Notes: generated from the sequence alone by a model not told the origin. 64,000 nucleotides of DNA from Planktothrix paucivesiculata PCC 9631 (GCF_900009265.2 NZ_LR735004.1:116372-180371), one strand, 5' to 3'. Counted from the stretch's first letter, positions 9,203-19,328 are shown. Made by a program: numbers and translations.

Positions 9203-9482
9203 ATTATTCAGGAGGAATTTAATATAAATAAATCATTAATTCTAGTCAATTAGAACCAGTTATACTAGAAACTTTGGGTGAAACACTGACTAAAAGTTAG
9301 TATAATATAATTTATAATAAAACTCTCTAACTCTGCTGTGATTTTTTTCGCCAGGGAAAAGTCCGCAGGATGAGATCAAACAATTCTGACACAGAATTCG
9401 ATTTCCTCTAACCCCCACTCAAGTTAAAATTTTCTCGATGAGTATAGAAGCTCATGGCGAGTAGCGAACAGCTAAAAGGAAG

Positions 9483-10358
9483 ATGAATATTGACCAACTT
9501 GAAATTTTACTAGCAGTAGCAGAAGAAGGAAGCTTTTCAGAAGCAGCATTGAGTTTAAGTATCTCTCAATCCGCCGTTAGTCGGGCGATCGCGGCTTTGG
9601 AAGATGAACTGGGTCTTCCCTTACTGCTGCGAGGACGGTTTGGCGCTCGTCCCACCCTGATTGGAGAACGGGTGATGGTACACGCGAGTAAAATCTTAGA
9701 ACTGCGGGAAAAAATCGATCATGAAGTCAATTTAGAAAAAGGCTTACACCGGGGGAAAATTCGGGTAGCATCCTTTCGCAGTGCGGCAACCCATATCCTC
9801 CCCTCAAAAGTTGCCCAATTTCGTAGCCGTTTTCCCGATGTAGAAATTACGATTACCGAAACCGATCCCCTCGGAATTGAACACAGTTTACGCACCGGTC
9901 AAGTGGATATTGGGTTACTTCCCTTACCCCGGTCTGAGGAATTTGAAACATGGGAAATTGCCCGGGATGAATATGTGGTTTTATTACCCACTTCAGTTGG
10001 TCAAATCCCTGAAACCTTAAGCTGGGAACAACTATCGACTTACTCTTTTATTTTATTCAATTATGCCGAATGTACTTCTGCGGTGCGCGAACATTGGGCA
10101 AAATCAGGACAATCCTTAAAAGTTGCCTATCAAATTAAAGAAGATTCAACGATTGTGAGTATGGTGGCTCAAGGATTAGGGGCCGCAATTTTACCCCGTT
10201 TAGCTGCGTTACCGATTCCGCCGCAAGTCCAAGTCCGAGCGCTACCCGTCCCCCTGGAACGAGTCATCGGTGCCGCCCTCTGGTCGAATGGTTTCCATGT
10301 TCCTGCGGTTTTTGCCTTTCTGGATGTCCTCAGAGGAACGGGGATATTTTCCCGGTAG
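9483..10358 (+). CDS. LysR-family transcriptional regulator
   Basis: 291 aa regulator with an N-terminal helix-turn-helix (about 1-60, including SFSEAALSLSISQSAVSRAIAALE) and a C-terminal LysR substrate-binding domain. The start is supported by AAAGGAAG about 5 nt upstream of the ATG. It stands alone, with a 28-nt palindrome just after its stop and a convergent neighbour, so its target and effector cannot be inferred from context. Confidence 0.92.
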   Translation: MNIDQLEILLAVAEEGSFSEAALSLSISQSAVSRAIAALEDELGLPLLLRGRFGARPTLIGERVMVHASKILELREKIDHEVNLEKGLHRGKIRVASFRSAATHILPSKVAQFRSRFPDVEITITETDPLGIEHSLRTGQVDIGLLPLPRSEEFETWEIARDEYVVLLPTSVGQIPETLSWEQLSTYSFILFNYAECTSAVREHWAKSGQSLKVAYQIKEDSTIVSMVAQGLGAAILPRLAALPIPPQVQVRALPVPLERVIGAALWSNGFHVPAVFAFLDVLRGTGIFSR

Positions 10359-10370
10359 AAAAATCCGGCA

Positions 10371-10398
10371 ATAGGGGTAATTCATGAACTACCCCTAC
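10371..10398. repeat. 28-nt REP-like palindrome (TTCATGAA core)
   Basis: Member of the palindrome family with arms (A/G)TAGGGG and CCCCTAC around a self-complementary 14-nt core containing TTCATGAA. It lies in the 54-nt gap between the convergent LysR and baeRF3-like genes, where its hairpin could also end transcription in both directions. Confidence 0.7.
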
Positions 10399-10412
10399 AC
10401 AGGTTACAAAAA

Positions 10413-11489
10413 TTAGTATCGCAAAATTAAAGCAATTCCTTGGTGAGCCGAAAGCGCTCCATCGTCTACAATAGCTACCTCGCCGCCCTTAGCCAGCACT
10501 GCTTCGATAATTTCATCTACAGCATCGTCCATGACCTCCGTACCGCCGGCCGCTTCCACTAACTCCAGACCTCCGTTTTCAGTTAAGATGGCGGGGACAT
10601 GGTAATTTTTTTCCACCAAAAGCAATTTGCCTCGACCTTCCTGGGCCAATCGCCAGGTTTCTTCAATGGTAGAAACCACCGCCTTAATTCCCATGGCCAC
10701 ATCTAAGGAGGCGAGGGCACTGGCTTGTTTGGCTTCGCGGACTGACTGAACAATTGGCCATACTTGGAGGCTGAGTTCAGAAAGACTGGCTCGATCAAAA
10801 TTGCCACTCAGAGTCCCGGCGATCGCTGAAGTATATTGAGAAACCTCTTGGAAGAAGGAGACTTGGCGAACTACGCCGCCCACAATTAAAGGCAGTGACT
10901 CATCCTGGGCATATTCCGTGAAGGTACTATCCACCTGCTGAAAAAACCGACGATATCGGTCGTCGAGGTAAGCCGTATCCGCATCGAAGGGAATCGGGGC
11001 CGTCGCTCCCGGGCCAGTCATTTGCATCGGGAAGTTTCCGTCTTCAACTTCTTCTAGGGTTTGTCCCGTTCCAGCCAGTAAGCGTGTAGAGTTTTCGCTT
11101 AACAGAAAAACCCAATAGCGTTGATCTCGGTGTAACCCATAGACTAAATCCCGGGTAGCAAAGGTTTTATCAATCACAACCCGTGCGGGGACAGAAAAAG
11201 GCAGGTAATAGAGTTGGGCAAATTCATGACTCACATATAATGCTAATCCGTCAAGGGTATGGGGGTAGTTAATTTCACTCACCAAGGTATCAAGTCGATT
11301 CAACAAGGGTTCTAACTCTCTCTGAGAAAATTCTTCACCCAGGCGAGTTTTTGCCTCATCTACCAAATTTTTAACCCGAATGGGGTCTTGTTTATTATCC
11401 GGTGATGTCCGATGGGTCGGTAACAAAATTGAAACGGCAGGAACATTGATTAGAGACTGTAATTGCTTGAGATCTTGACGAGTGATCAT
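10413..11489 (-). CDS. baeRF family 3-like protein
   Basis: Soluble protein of 358 aa resembling bacterial archaeo-eukaryotic release factor (baeRF) family 3 proteins. Family-like features include ILLPTHRTSPDNKQDPIRVK near residue 20-40, LALYVS, a central region DDRYRRFFQQVD, and a C-terminal release-factor/L7Ae-like part ending IVDDGALSAHQGIALI. The family is thought to act on stalled or modified ribosomes, but no function is proven. It is monocistronic. Confidence 0.6.
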   Translation of the reverse strand: MITRQDLKQLQSLINVPAVSILLPTHRTSPDNKQDPIRVKNLVDEAKTRLGEEFSQRELEPLLNRLDTLVSEINYPHTLDGLALYVSHEFAQLYYLPFSVPARVVIDKTFATRDLVYGLHRDQRYWVFLLSENSTRLLAGTGQTLEEVEDGNFPMQMTGPGATAPIPFDADTAYLDDRYRRFFQQVDSTFTEYAQDESLPLIVGGVVRQVSFFQEVSQYTSAIAGTLSGNFDRASLSELSLQVWPIVQSVREAKQASALASLDVAMGIKAVVSTIEETWRLAQEGRGKLLLVEKNYHVPAILTENGGLELVEAAGGTEVMDDAVDEIIEAVLAKGGEVAIVDDGALSAHQGIALILRY

Positions 11490-11636
11490 TCTTTGTTATT
11501 GCCTTTTTCAAGTGATTTATAGATCAATGAACATATTAACATACAACCGAGCTATTACTGATGGAAAAACCTATTTTTTGTCAATCTAATTCTATAATCA
11601 GATCAATTTTATCAAGTCAATTTTAAAGCATTAACT

Positions 11637-13019
11637 ATGTTAGAAACAGAAATTACCAACTATGACTGCATTGTCGTAGGATCTGGATTGTCTGGACTGA
11701 TAGCCGCTCGTAACCTTCAAAGGGCGGGTCATCAGATTTTGGTTTTGGAGGCCCAGGATCGAATTGGTGGACGGATGTATGGTCAACAGATTGCACCGAA
11801 TCAATATATTGATTTTGGAGGTCAATGGGTGGGGCCGACCCAAGATCGGTTTCTGGCTCTGTTAGATGAGTATAAAATCCCTCGCTTTCCTTCACCTTTA
11901 GAGGGAAAAACAGTATTTTTATATAATGGGCATCGGTCAGAATTTAACGGCTTCTTTCAAGGATTTGCCGAAGGAGAACGTCCTGAGATTAGTCAGGAAG
12001 AATGGGACGATGCGATCCAGGCTTGGCATCGTTTTGAGGAACTTTCCCAGTCTCTGCCCTTGGAACACCCCGGTCGAGAGCCTGAACATAAACGGCTCGA
12101 TGCTCAAACCTTTGCCCAGTGGATCGGTGAAAATACCAAAACCGATTTTGGTCATTGGTACTTTTCCTACATGGTTCGTGCCGTTGGCTTCCTGGGGCCG
12201 GCCGAACCCGGTGAAGTCTCCCTGCTGCACGTCCTTTGGGGGAATCGTTGTGCCTCACAATCGGAGCATCCAGAAGCGGAATTGATCCATGGTGGGGCGG
12301 GACAGATTCCCGGGGTGATAGCGGCGGAACTGGGGAATCAAATCCAGATCAATGAACCCGTGGTCAAGATTAGCCAGGATCAAGTCGGTGTGGAAGTCAC
12401 CACCGGGCAAAACAGCTATAAAGCCCAGTTTGTGATTGTCGCCATGCCGCCTTATCTCAGTGGTCGGATTAACTATGATCCGCCTTTACCAGCAACCCGT
12501 CAACAGCTTACCCAACGGTTTCCCATGGGAACCCTAGCCAAAATCCTGATTTCCTATGAATCTCCGTTTTGGCGGGAAAAAGGACTGGCGGGTGTGGGCA
12601 TGGGTAACAGCCAGTGGATTGAACTATTTGCCGATAGCTCCGATCCGCGCAGTGGTAAAGGAGTGATTGCTACTTTTGTGATGGGCGATCACTATCATCA
12701 CTGGCAGGTTTTAACTGAGCCTGAACGTCGTTCGGCTATTTTATCGGATCTGGCGGCTTATTTGGGGGATCAGGCCCTACTGCCCACCACCTTCGATGTT
12801 CTGGACTGGCCCGCTAATCCCTGGGTCGGGGGAGGATATGCCGCCTTTCTGCCGCCCGGTGTCTGGACAAATTTCGGGGATGCCATTGCCACCCCGGTGG
12901 GACGGATTCATTGGGCTGGAACAGAGATCGCCGAGCGTTGGCCTGGTTTTTTCGATGGGGCGGTGCGGACGGGTGAAGCGGCGGCGGCGGCGGTTATCGG
13001 TCGTCTTTCCGGGGAGTAA
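11637..13019 (+). CDS. FAD-dependent amine oxidase (monoamine oxidase family)
   Basis: Flavoenzyme of 460 aa. The N-terminus has the dinucleotide-binding VVGSGLSGLIAARNL (about 13-27), then EAQDRIGGRM, the monoamine-oxidase GG-doublet region, and FGGQWVGPTQDR. The C-terminal FAD contact is WAGTEIAERWPGFFDGAVRTGE. It would oxidise an amine to an imine or aldehyde with release of hydrogen peroxide; the substrate is not evident. The codon use is somewhat more GC-rich than its neighbours. Confidence 0.88.
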   Translation: MLETEITNYDCIVVGSGLSGLIAARNLQRAGHQILVLEAQDRIGGRMYGQQIAPNQYIDFGGQWVGPTQDRFLALLDEYKIPRFPSPLEGKTVFLYNGHRSEFNGFFQGFAEGERPEISQEEWDDAIQAWHRFEELSQSLPLEHPGREPEHKRLDAQTFAQWIGENTKTDFGHWYFSYMVRAVGFLGPAEPGEVSLLHVLWGNRCASQSEHPEAELIHGGAGQIPGVIAAELGNQIQINEPVVKISQDQVGVEVTTGQNSYKAQFVIVAMPPYLSGRINYDPPLPATRQQLTQRFPMGTLAKILISYESPFWREKGLAGVGMGNSQWIELFADSSDPRSGKGVIATFVMGDHYHHWQVLTEPERRSAILSDLAAYLGDQALLPTTFDVLDWPANPWVGGGYAAFLPPGVWTNFGDAIATPVGRIHWAGTEIAERWPGFFDGAVRTGEAAAAAVIGRLSGE

Positions 13020-13069
13020 CCAGCACCCATCGAATATATCTCTCTTTTTTGCCCAACTCAAGAGGACTT

Positions 13070-13085
13070 CAGCCCTGAAGGGCTG
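13070..13085. terminator. hairpin between convergent genes
   Basis: CAGCCC-TGAA-GGGCTG forms a perfect 6-bp stem with a tetraloop between the amine oxidase stop (13019) and the end of the convergent gltS gene (13087). A T-run sits at 13046-13050 rather than after the stem, so use as an intrinsic terminator is likely but not certain. Confidence 0.5.
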
Positions 13086-13086
13086 A

Positions 13087-14295
13087 CTACGAGAGAAAAT
13101 CGAGAAAATTTTGGATGATCAGGGCGTTGGCAATATCAATAAAAAAAGCGCCCACTAACGGAACAATAATAAAGGCTTGGGGTGACGCTCCAAAATTTTC
13201 GGTTACGGCGGTCATATTAGCGATCGCCGTGGGAGTTGCCCCTAATGCCAGTCCTGAATATCCGGCCGAAATCACCGCCGCATCATAGTTTTTGCCCATG
13301 ACGGGAAACACGACAAAAATCGTATAAACCGTGATCATGAATAACTGCACCAGCAATAATAGGGCGATCGGCCCAGCTAAATCCACCAATGTCCATAACT
13401 GCAAACTCATTAAAGACATCGATAAAAACAAGCCCAGACTGACATCGGAGATTAACGCCAAAGCTGGAGTATCAGACGGCCAAGGAAAGCGTTTGAATCC
13501 CAAGGGGACAGTATTGGTGAGAATAATTCCAGCTAACAAACAACTGACAAAAATGGGTAATTTTAAACCCATTGCCGTGGCGATTAGATTAATTTCTAGT
13601 CCTAAAGTTATGGCAATAGCAATCACCAAAACGGAATTTAGCATGGTGTTATAGTCAATTGTGACATTTTTCTCATCTTCCTTGATGCTAATAGTTAAAT
13701 CCTGATTAGGATTATTAGCTTGGAGTCGGTTTTTATTAATTAAAAATTTAGCGATCGGCCCTCCAATAATTCCTCCAAAGACTAAACCAAAGGTGGCACT
13801 CGCAATCCCTATTTCTGGCGCGTTGGCAATGCCATAGGTATCCCGAAAGAGGGGAGACCAGGCGATGACAGTCCCATGTCCGCCACTGAGGGAAACTGAC
13901 CCCGCCAGCAACCCAATAGGCAACTTTAACCCCGTCAAGGCTGCGATCGCCACCCCGGTCATATTTTGTACAATCAAATAAAAGACCGCCGCGACCAACA
14001 AAATGAATAGGGGTTTGCCCCCTTTAATCAAGGTTTTCAGTTTAGCAGAAAGCCCTATTGTGGTAAAAAAAACAATCAATAAAGTATCGCGAATATAGAG
14101 ATTAAATTCGATTTGCTGTTTAAAAATTCCATAACAAATCCCAAAAAACAAGGAGGCGAGGACACCTCCAGAAACCGCGTCAGGGATATTAAAATTCTGA
14201 AGGAATTTAATCTTTTTAGTTAAGTATTTTCCCAAATACAGGACTAAAATTCCCACAATAACAGTTAGGCGGACATCGAGTTGGATGATATTCAT
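13087..14295 (-). CDS. gltS: sodium/glutamate symporter
   Basis: Inner-membrane Na+-dependent glutamate carrier of 402 aa, the standard length for GltS. About ten or more membrane helices, with two inverted halves and re-entrant loops: SLSGGHGTVIAW in the first half and SAGYSGLALGATPTAIANM in the second half are the family signatures. It sits alone on the minus strand, convergent with the amine oxidase gene. Uptake of glutamate is established for the family. Confidence 0.92.
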   Translation of the reverse strand: MNIIQLDVRLTVIVGILVLYLGKYLTKKIKFLQNFNIPDAVSGGVLASLFFGICYGIFKQQIEFNLYIRDTLLIVFFTTIGLSAKLKTLIKGGKPLFILLVAAVFYLIVQNMTGVAIAALTGLKLPIGLLAGSVSLSGGHGTVIAWSPLFRDTYGIANAPEIGIASATFGLVFGGIIGGPIAKFLINKNRLQANNPNQDLTISIKEDEKNVTIDYNTMLNSVLVIAIAITLGLEINLIATAMGLKLPIFVSCLLAGIILTNTVPLGFKRFPWPSDTPALALISDVSLGLFLSMSLMSLQLWTLVDLAGPIALLLLVQLFMITVYTIFVVFPVMGKNYDAAVISAGYSGLALGATPTAIANMTAVTENFGASPQAFIIVPLVGAFFIDIANALIIQNFLDFLS

Positions 14296-14500
14296 AGTTT
14301 CTAGGATTAACTATTAAGTTTTTGATTATACGTTAATTTGCGATCATCGTCATCACTGAAAATGATAGCCAATTTTAATTATTAATTATAATTTTTGATC
14401 CCAATTATTAGGATGTTTTCAAAAAAGCACAGGAGAAAACGATCGATACATTCTCCGAAATGTGATCTACGAATTCAGAAATCCTGAATTTTTGGGTAAA

Positions 14501-14788
14501 TTAGAGGGTAGAAGTAGGGTGACAACTACTATAGTCTGGACAGTTAATAGCAGCTTCAGATAGGGCAATAGTTGGTTGTACCGGACATTTGAGGTGATAG
14601 TCCCCGGTAAAGAATATACAATGAGTACAAGGGATTTGGTGCATTTGTTTGGCTTGTTTCACCGTATTCCCAATTGCAGCCATAATACTGCAAGTCATCA
14701 AAATCAATAATCCCCAAGCCAAAACAAAGCAAGTCGGGACTAAAAAGGGTTGAATACTTTGAATGAGGGTTCGTAGCAATTCTAACAC
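14501..14788 (-). CDS. conserved cyanobacterial Cys-rich membrane protein
   Basis: Small protein, 95 aa if translation begins at the GTG at 14788, which has GAGAGG about 7 nt upstream; an ATG at 14848 gives 115 aa. One strongly hydrophobic helix near the N-terminus is followed by a cytoplasmic or lumenal tail with regularly spaced cysteines: CTHCIFF, LKCPVQP, INCPDYSSC. This spacing could bind a metal or Fe-S centre, which is inference. I recognise it as a cyanobacterial conserved family without assigned function. Confidence 0.6.
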   Translation of the reverse strand: MLELLRTLIQSIQPFLVPTCFVLAWGLLILMTCSIMAAIGNTVKQAKQMHQIPCTHCIFFTGDYHLKCPVQPTIALSEAAINCPDYSSCHPTSTL

Positions 14789-14918
14789 AATTATCCTCTC
14801 GTTTGTTATTTTAGACTTGATTTTAACCCAGATATTACTATGGGTCATCAGTTAATCAACGGGGTTAATCTTTTGTAACATATTACCGATCTCCCCTTCC
14901 AAGAAGCGATCGCACTCA

Positions 14919-15524
14919 TTACCATTTAGAAGGATTATTAGGATGTAATTGATCATTTTCCCAAGATAAAGGATTATTTTGGACATATTCTCTAATTCTT
15001 TCTAAAGATTCATCATTTCTAATAATATGATCATAATAATTACGTTGCCAAACTGGATTTTTAGGTGTATCACGAATAATATTGATTTTCTTCGTTGTTG
15101 CCGATTTAAAACCTGCTATTAATGACGATAAAGATTTAGGTTTCATTGATATTTCTTGCTGTGATGATTGAATTTCCTGTAGGGGCGAACGGCCGTTCGC
15201 CCCTACGTCATTTGTATTAACATGATTATAATTATCAACATTTTGATTTATTTCCTGATCAATAATAATAATTCCATGAAAATGATTAGGCATAATTACA
15301 AATTCACCTAATTCAATTTCTTTTCTAATTTCTGCTGATTTTACCCATTCTTCTTTAACTAATCCTCCCAAATTATTTAACTCCATTTGACTATTAATAA
15401 TATTTCCAAATAAACATTCACGTTGATAACAACAAATTGTAATGAAATAAAAACCTGATTGAGAATAATCATATCCTCTTAATCGAATGGATTGACGTTT
15501 ATGTAGATCAGGATTGTATTTCAT
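14919..15524 (-). CDS. REP-associated tyrosine transposase (RAYT, Y1/IS200-like)
   Basis: Single-strand HUH transposase of 201 aa from the ATG at 15524; an ATG at 15557 would add 11 residues. It begins YNPDLHKRQSIRLRGYDYSQ, typical of RAYTs, and has FYFITICCYQRE, the HUH motif in MPNHFHGII, and NPVWQRNYYDHIIRN with the tyrosine region. RAYTs process short palindromes (REPs). Here 28-nt palindromes lie inside the gene (15179-15206) and on both sides (15570, 16245). The internal one encodes the stretch VGANGRSPLQE, an apparent insertion between the HUH and Tyr motifs. Activity is uncertain for that reason. Confidence 0.82.
   Translation of the reverse strand: MKYNPDLHKRQSIRLRGYDYSQSGFYFITICCYQRECLFGNIINSQMELNNLGGLVKEEWVKSAEIRKEIELGEFVIMPNHFHGIIIIDQEINQNVDNYNHVNTNDVGANGRSPLQEIQSSQQEISMKPKSLSSLIAGFKSATTKKINIIRDTPKNPVWQRNYYDHIIRNDESLERIREYVQNNPLSWENDQLHPNNPSKW
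15179..15206. repeat. 28-nt REP-like palindrome inside the RAYT gene
   Basis: Perfect palindrome with arms GTAGGGG and CCCCTAC and core CGAACGGCCGTTCG. It lies in frame within the transposase coding sequence and adds about nine residues without a stop. Confidence 0.85.
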
Positions 15525-15569
15525 AATTTTAGATTTAATGATAAATGTTGATTCCATCTTGATTACATC

Positions 15570-15597
15570 GTAGGGGCGAACGGCCGTTCACCCCTAC
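15570..15597. repeat. 28-nt REP-like palindrome upstream of RAYT
   Basis: Same family and nearly the same core as the copy inside the RAYT gene (one mismatch: TTCA in place of TTCG). It lies between the RAYT start and the stop of the cold-shock-domain gene. Confidence 0.85.
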
Positions 15598-15608
15598 ACC
15601 ATTACAGA

Positions 15609-16163
15609 TTAATTTGGTGCTTTAACCCATCCATTAGAAATAGCTTCTTGTTCCGTGCAAAACCATTTTTCACCATATTCAGGACTAATTACCGTAGATT
15701 CATAATCTTCCATTCCTGGAACATGATAATATTTTTTCCCACTATTTTGAGATATGTTGCCTTTGATTTCACAACCTGGTTTGATTACTGATTGAACTAT
15801 TGGTGGCGAACTACTAGAAATAAAATTTTGTGCGATAATTGCAAAAAATCCCATTCCAATTAATCCAATAAGTTTAGCAAATAAATTATTATTTTTGTTT
15901 TTATTTCGAGTAGTATTTATTTTATTAGATAAAGATTTAATTTTAACGCCTTGAATCGTAGCAGAATTAGCTTTAAACTTACCATTATCTTCAATCTTTA
16001 ATTCATAGATAATTGTATCTCCTATTTTGGGGCGACGACTTTGTTTAGGAATAGCACTTATATGAATAAAAACTTCTTTTCTATTGGTTTCTGATTTAAT
16101 AAAACCAAAACCTTGATCATCTTTCCATTTAACTAAAATACCTTTATGAGTTTGACCTTTCAT
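15609..16163 (-). CDS. cold-shock-domain membrane protein with C-terminal YHVPG domain
   Basis: Three-part protein of 184 aa from the ATG at 16163 (a TTG four codons earlier is unlikely). Residues about 1-70 are a cold-shock domain with GQTHKGILVKWKDDQGFGFI and EVFIHISAI, so nucleic-acid binding is expected. A basic Asn/Lys linker leads to one membrane helix (about 100-118). The C-terminal ~55 residues carry CEIKGNIS, YYHVPGMEDYEST and EKWFCTEQEAISNGW, a small domain also seen at the end of some secreted nucleases. The combination is unusual; its job is unknown. Confidence 0.65.
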   Translation of the reverse strand: MKGQTHKGILVKWKDDQGFGFIKSETNRKEVFIHISAIPKQSRRPKIGDTIIYELKIEDNGKFKANSATIQGVKIKSLSNKINTTRNKNKNNNLFAKLIGLIGMGFFAIIAQNFISSSSPPIVQSVIKPGCEIKGNISQNSGKKYYHVPGMEDYESTVISPEYGEKWFCTEQEAISNGWVKAPN

Positions 16164-16244
16164 CAGGATTACCAAAATACAAATTTTTGCAATTTTAGTT
16201 TACCCATAACTTTAACCTATTTCCCAATCCCATTACAATAACCT

Positions 16245-16272
16245 GTAGGGGTCAACGGCCGTTGACCCCTAC
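16245..16272. repeat. 28-nt REP-like palindrome upstream of acnB
   Basis: Perfect palindrome, arms GTAGGGG/CCCCTAC, core TCAACGGCCGTTGA. The core differs from the 15179 copy at two compensating positions, so pairing is kept. It lies 60 nt upstream of acnB. Confidence 0.85.
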
Positions 16273-16331
16273 CCAACCATTAAGCCCTAAAATCACACCA
16301 ATCAAACCATTATAGGAGAACACCCCAACCC

Positions 16332-18935
16332 ATGCTACAAGCCTATCGTCAACACGCCGAAGAACGCGCCCAACTGGGAATTCCGCCGCTTCCTCTGAGC
16401 GCCGAACAAACCTCCGAACTCTGCGAACTTTTGAAAAACCCGCCGGAGGAGGAGAAAGAATTCTTGATGACATTGCTCAGAGACCGTATCCCCCCCGGTG
16501 TCGATGAAGCCGCCTATGTTAAAGCCGCCTTTTTAACCGCTATTGCCAAAGACGAAATCACCAGCCCCCTAATTTCCCATCAAGGCGCCGTTTCCCTTTT
16601 AGGGACAATGGTGGGCGGGTATAACGTCCAGTCCCTCATCGACCTGCTGAAAGTTAGGGATGAGAATATCGCCGCCGCCGCCGCCACCGCCCTCAGCAAA
16701 ACCCTGTTAGTCTTCGACTCCTTTAACGATGTTTTGGCCTTAGCAGAAGTTAACCCCTACGCCAAACAGGTGTTAGACGCTTGGGCGGAAGCGGACTGGT
16801 TTATCGGACGTCCGAAACTCGCCAAAAGCATTACCGTGACTGTCTTTAAAGTTCCTGGGGAAACCAACACCGATGACCTTTCTCCAGCCCCCCACGCCAC
16901 CACCCGCCCCGATATTCCCTTACACGCCCTAGCGATGTTAGAAAGTCGGATGCCCGGAGGCTTAGAAACCCTAGCTGAACTGAAGAAAAAAGGGCATCCC
17001 GTCGCTTATGTCGGAGATGTCGTCGGTACGGGTTCTTCTCGGAAATCAGCGATTAACTCCGTGTTATGGTATATTGGTAATGATATTCCCTACGTTCCTA
17101 ATAAACGGTCTGGGGGCTATATTCTCGGGGGAAAAATTGCCCCAATTTTCTTTAATACGGCCGAAGACTCGGGCGCTTTACCGATTGAATGTGATGTCAG
17201 TAAACTGAATACCGGGGATGTGATTACTATTTATCCCTACAACGGTGAAATTACTAACGAAGCCGGAGAGGTGATTTCCACCTTTACCCTCAAACCCGAT
17301 ACGATTTTAGATGAAGTCCGGGCCGGGGGTCGGATTCCATTATTAATCGGTCGCAGCTTAACCGATAAAACCCGCGCCGCCTTGGGACTTGCACCCAGCA
17401 CCTTATTTGTCCGTCCCTCCCTACCCGAAGACACCGGAAAAGGCTTTACCCTCGCCCAGAAAATGGTCGGAAAAGCCTGCGGGTTACCAGGTGTACGTCC
17501 GGGGACATCCTGCGAACCGTTGATGACCACCGTAGGTTCTCAGGATACTACAGGCCCGATGACCCGGGATGAGTTAAAAGAACTCGCCTGTTTAGGATTT
17601 TCAGCCGATTTGGTGATGCAGAGTTTCTGTCACACCGCCGCCTACCCCAAACCCGTTGACATCAAAACCCATCAACTATTACCCGATTTCTTCTCCACTC
17701 GTGGCGGTGTGGCGTTGCGTCCGGGGGATGGGATTATTCACTCTTGGTTAAACCGGATGTTGTTACCCGATACGGTGGGAACTGGGGGCGACTCCCACAC
17801 CCGTTTTCCCCTGGGGATTTCCTTCCCGGCGGGTTCGGGGTTGGTCGCCTTTGCCGCCGCCTTGGGGGTGATGCCTTTGGATATGCCGGAATCGGTGTTA
17901 GTCAGATTTAAAGGAGAATTACAACCGGGTGTGACCCTACGGGATATTGTTAACGCCATTCCCTACGTTGCCATGCAGCAAGGCAAGTTAACGACGGAGA
18001 AGGCAAACAAGAAAAATGTTTTCAATGGTCGGATTATGGAAATGGAAGGCTTACCGGATTTAAAAGTGGAACAAGCCTTTGAATTGACCGACGCAACGGC
18101 CGAACGGTCTTGTGCGGGGTCTACGATTAAGCTCAGTCAAGAAACCATTGCCGAGTATTTACGGTCTAATGTTGCCCTCATGACTAATATGGTCGCCCGG
18201 GGTTATCAAGACGCCAGAACCATGATGCGACGGGTGGCTAAAATGGAACAATGGTTAGCAAATCCGGTGTTAATGACAGCCGATAGCGATGCGGAATATG
18301 CTGATATTATTGAAGTGGATTTGAACCAGATCAAAGAACCGATTGTGGCGGCTCCCAATGACCCCGATAATATTAAGTTAATGTCGGAATGTACGGGAGA
18401 TAAAATTGATGAGGTATTCATCGGTTCTTGTATGACGAATATTGGGCATTATCGGGCGGCTGCTAAGATATTAGAAGGGGCAGCGAAAACGAATGTTCGT
18501 CTGTGGATTTGTCCCCCAACTCGCATGGATGAAAAGCAATTGCGGGATGAAGGAATTTATCAGGTTTTTGATGCGGTTGGGGCAAGAACAGAGATGCCCG
18601 GATGTTCCCTTTGTATGGGAAATCAAGCCCGAGTTGAAGATGGGGTAACGGTGTTTTCTACCTCAACTCGCAACTTTAATAACCGCATGGGGAAGGATGC
18701 GCGAGTCTATTTAGGTTCGGCAGAATTAGCGGCGGTTTGTGCGTTATTAGGACGCATTCCAACAGTTGAAGAATATCGGGAAATTGTGACCCAAAAAGTT
18801 GACCCGTTTGCGGCGGATTTATACCGTTATTTGAACTTCGATCAAATTGCCGGATTTGAAGATGAAGGTCGGGTAATTCCCTTAGAAGAAATGCCGAAAA
18901 TTGAGGATATTTTGGGTATTCCGGCGTTGACCTAA
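16332..18935 (+). CDS. acnB: bifunctional aconitate hydratase 2 / 2-methylisocitrate dehydratase
   Basis: Aconitase B converts citrate to isocitrate through cis-aconitate in the TCA pathway, with a [4Fe-4S] cluster. 867 aa, matching the usual ~865. It has the AcnB order: HEAT-like N-terminal domain (1-160), swivel domain (about 165-380), then catalytic domains. Probable cluster ligands are Cys700 (GSCMTNIGH), Cys758 and Cys761 (CSLCMGNQ). GGAGAA upstream supports the start. A diverged leftover of an acnB 3' end lies about 550 nt further on. Confidence 0.97.
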   Translation: MLQAYRQHAEERAQLGIPPLPLSAEQTSELCELLKNPPEEEKEFLMTLLRDRIPPGVDEAAYVKAAFLTAIAKDEITSPLISHQGAVSLLGTMVGGYNVQSLIDLLKVRDENIAAAAATALSKTLLVFDSFNDVLALAEVNPYAKQVLDAWAEADWFIGRPKLAKSITVTVFKVPGETNTDDLSPAPHATTRPDIPLHALAMLESRMPGGLETLAELKKKGHPVAYVGDVVGTGSSRKSAINSVLWYIGNDIPYVPNKRSGGYILGGKIAPIFFNTAEDSGALPIECDVSKLNTGDVITIYPYNGEITNEAGEVISTFTLKPDTILDEVRAGGRIPLLIGRSLTDKTRAALGLAPSTLFVRPSLPEDTGKGFTLAQKMVGKACGLPGVRPGTSCEPLMTTVGSQDTTGPMTRDELKELACLGFSADLVMQSFCHTAAYPKPVDIKTHQLLPDFFSTRGGVALRPGDGIIHSWLNRMLLPDTVGTGGDSHTRFPLGISFPAGSGLVAFAAALGVMPLDMPESVLVRFKGELQPGVTLRDIVNAIPYVAMQQGKLTTEKANKKNVFNGRIMEMEGLPDLKVEQAFELTDATAERSCAGSTIKLSQETIAEYLRSNVALMTNMVARGYQDARTMMRRVAKMEQWLANPVLMTADSDAEYADIIEVDLNQIKEPIVAAPNDPDNIKLMSECTGDKIDEVFIGSCMTNIGHYRAAAKILEGAAKTNVRLWICPPTRMDEKQLRDEGIYQVFDAVGARTEMPGCSLCMGNQARVEDGVTVFSTSTRNFNNRMGKDARVYLGSAELAAVCALLGRIPTVEEYREIVTQKVDPFAADLYRYLNFDQIAGFEDEGRVIPLEEMPKIEDILGIPALT

Positions 18936-19064
18936 CCCCCCTAACCCCCCTTCCGGTGCGAGGGAATGGGGGGAATTGTTTTATATACTGGTGTTGTGAC
19001 TAAAAACAATGATTGGGATCTCTTTCCCTTAAAAGCAATTAATCTTTTTACCTGGTTAAACAGC

Positions 19065-19328
19065 ATGGATTTTTACACTGTTATTCTCAAAAAAAGTACA
19101 GATTATTGGGTTTCTTTGTGTTTAGAGAATCGAATTGTAGGACAAGGAAATACACCCGAAATATCCATTGATAAACTCAAGGAGGCCATTGATTCATGGT
19201 CAGAAATTTATGAAAATGAACCCGATATTTATATCAGTCCTATTTCTATTAATGAATTACATGAATTTCTCACTTTGGAAGATTCGGAGTCTTCAGACAG
19301 TTACGAGTTGAGAAAAGTTTATGCCTAA
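19065..19328 (+). CDS. HicB-like antitoxin
   Basis: Probable type II antitoxin of 87 aa. The open frame reaches back to 18966, but the family begins at the internal ATG at 19065 (MDFYTVILKKS). It has the HicB partial RNase-H-like fold signature: DYWVSLCLENRIVGQG, then IDKLKEAIDSW, and a tail that could contact DNA. Its last 8 nt overlap the ATG of the truncated hicA-like frame, the usual coupling. Because the toxin partner is broken, this may be an orphan antitoxin. Confidence 0.6.
   Translation: MDFYTVILKKSTDYWVSLCLENRIVGQGNTPEISIDKLKEAIDSWSEIYENEPDIYISPISINELHEFLTLEDSESSDSYELRKVYA

Noticed and set aside
9203..9482. Possible RNA gene before the LysR gene
   Set aside because: No tRNA-like or other convincing fold was found; it is treated as promoter sequence.
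11640..12285. Several overlapping frames within the amine oxidase gene on both strands
   Set aside because: They are shadows of a GC-richer gene with clear FAD motifs in its own frame.
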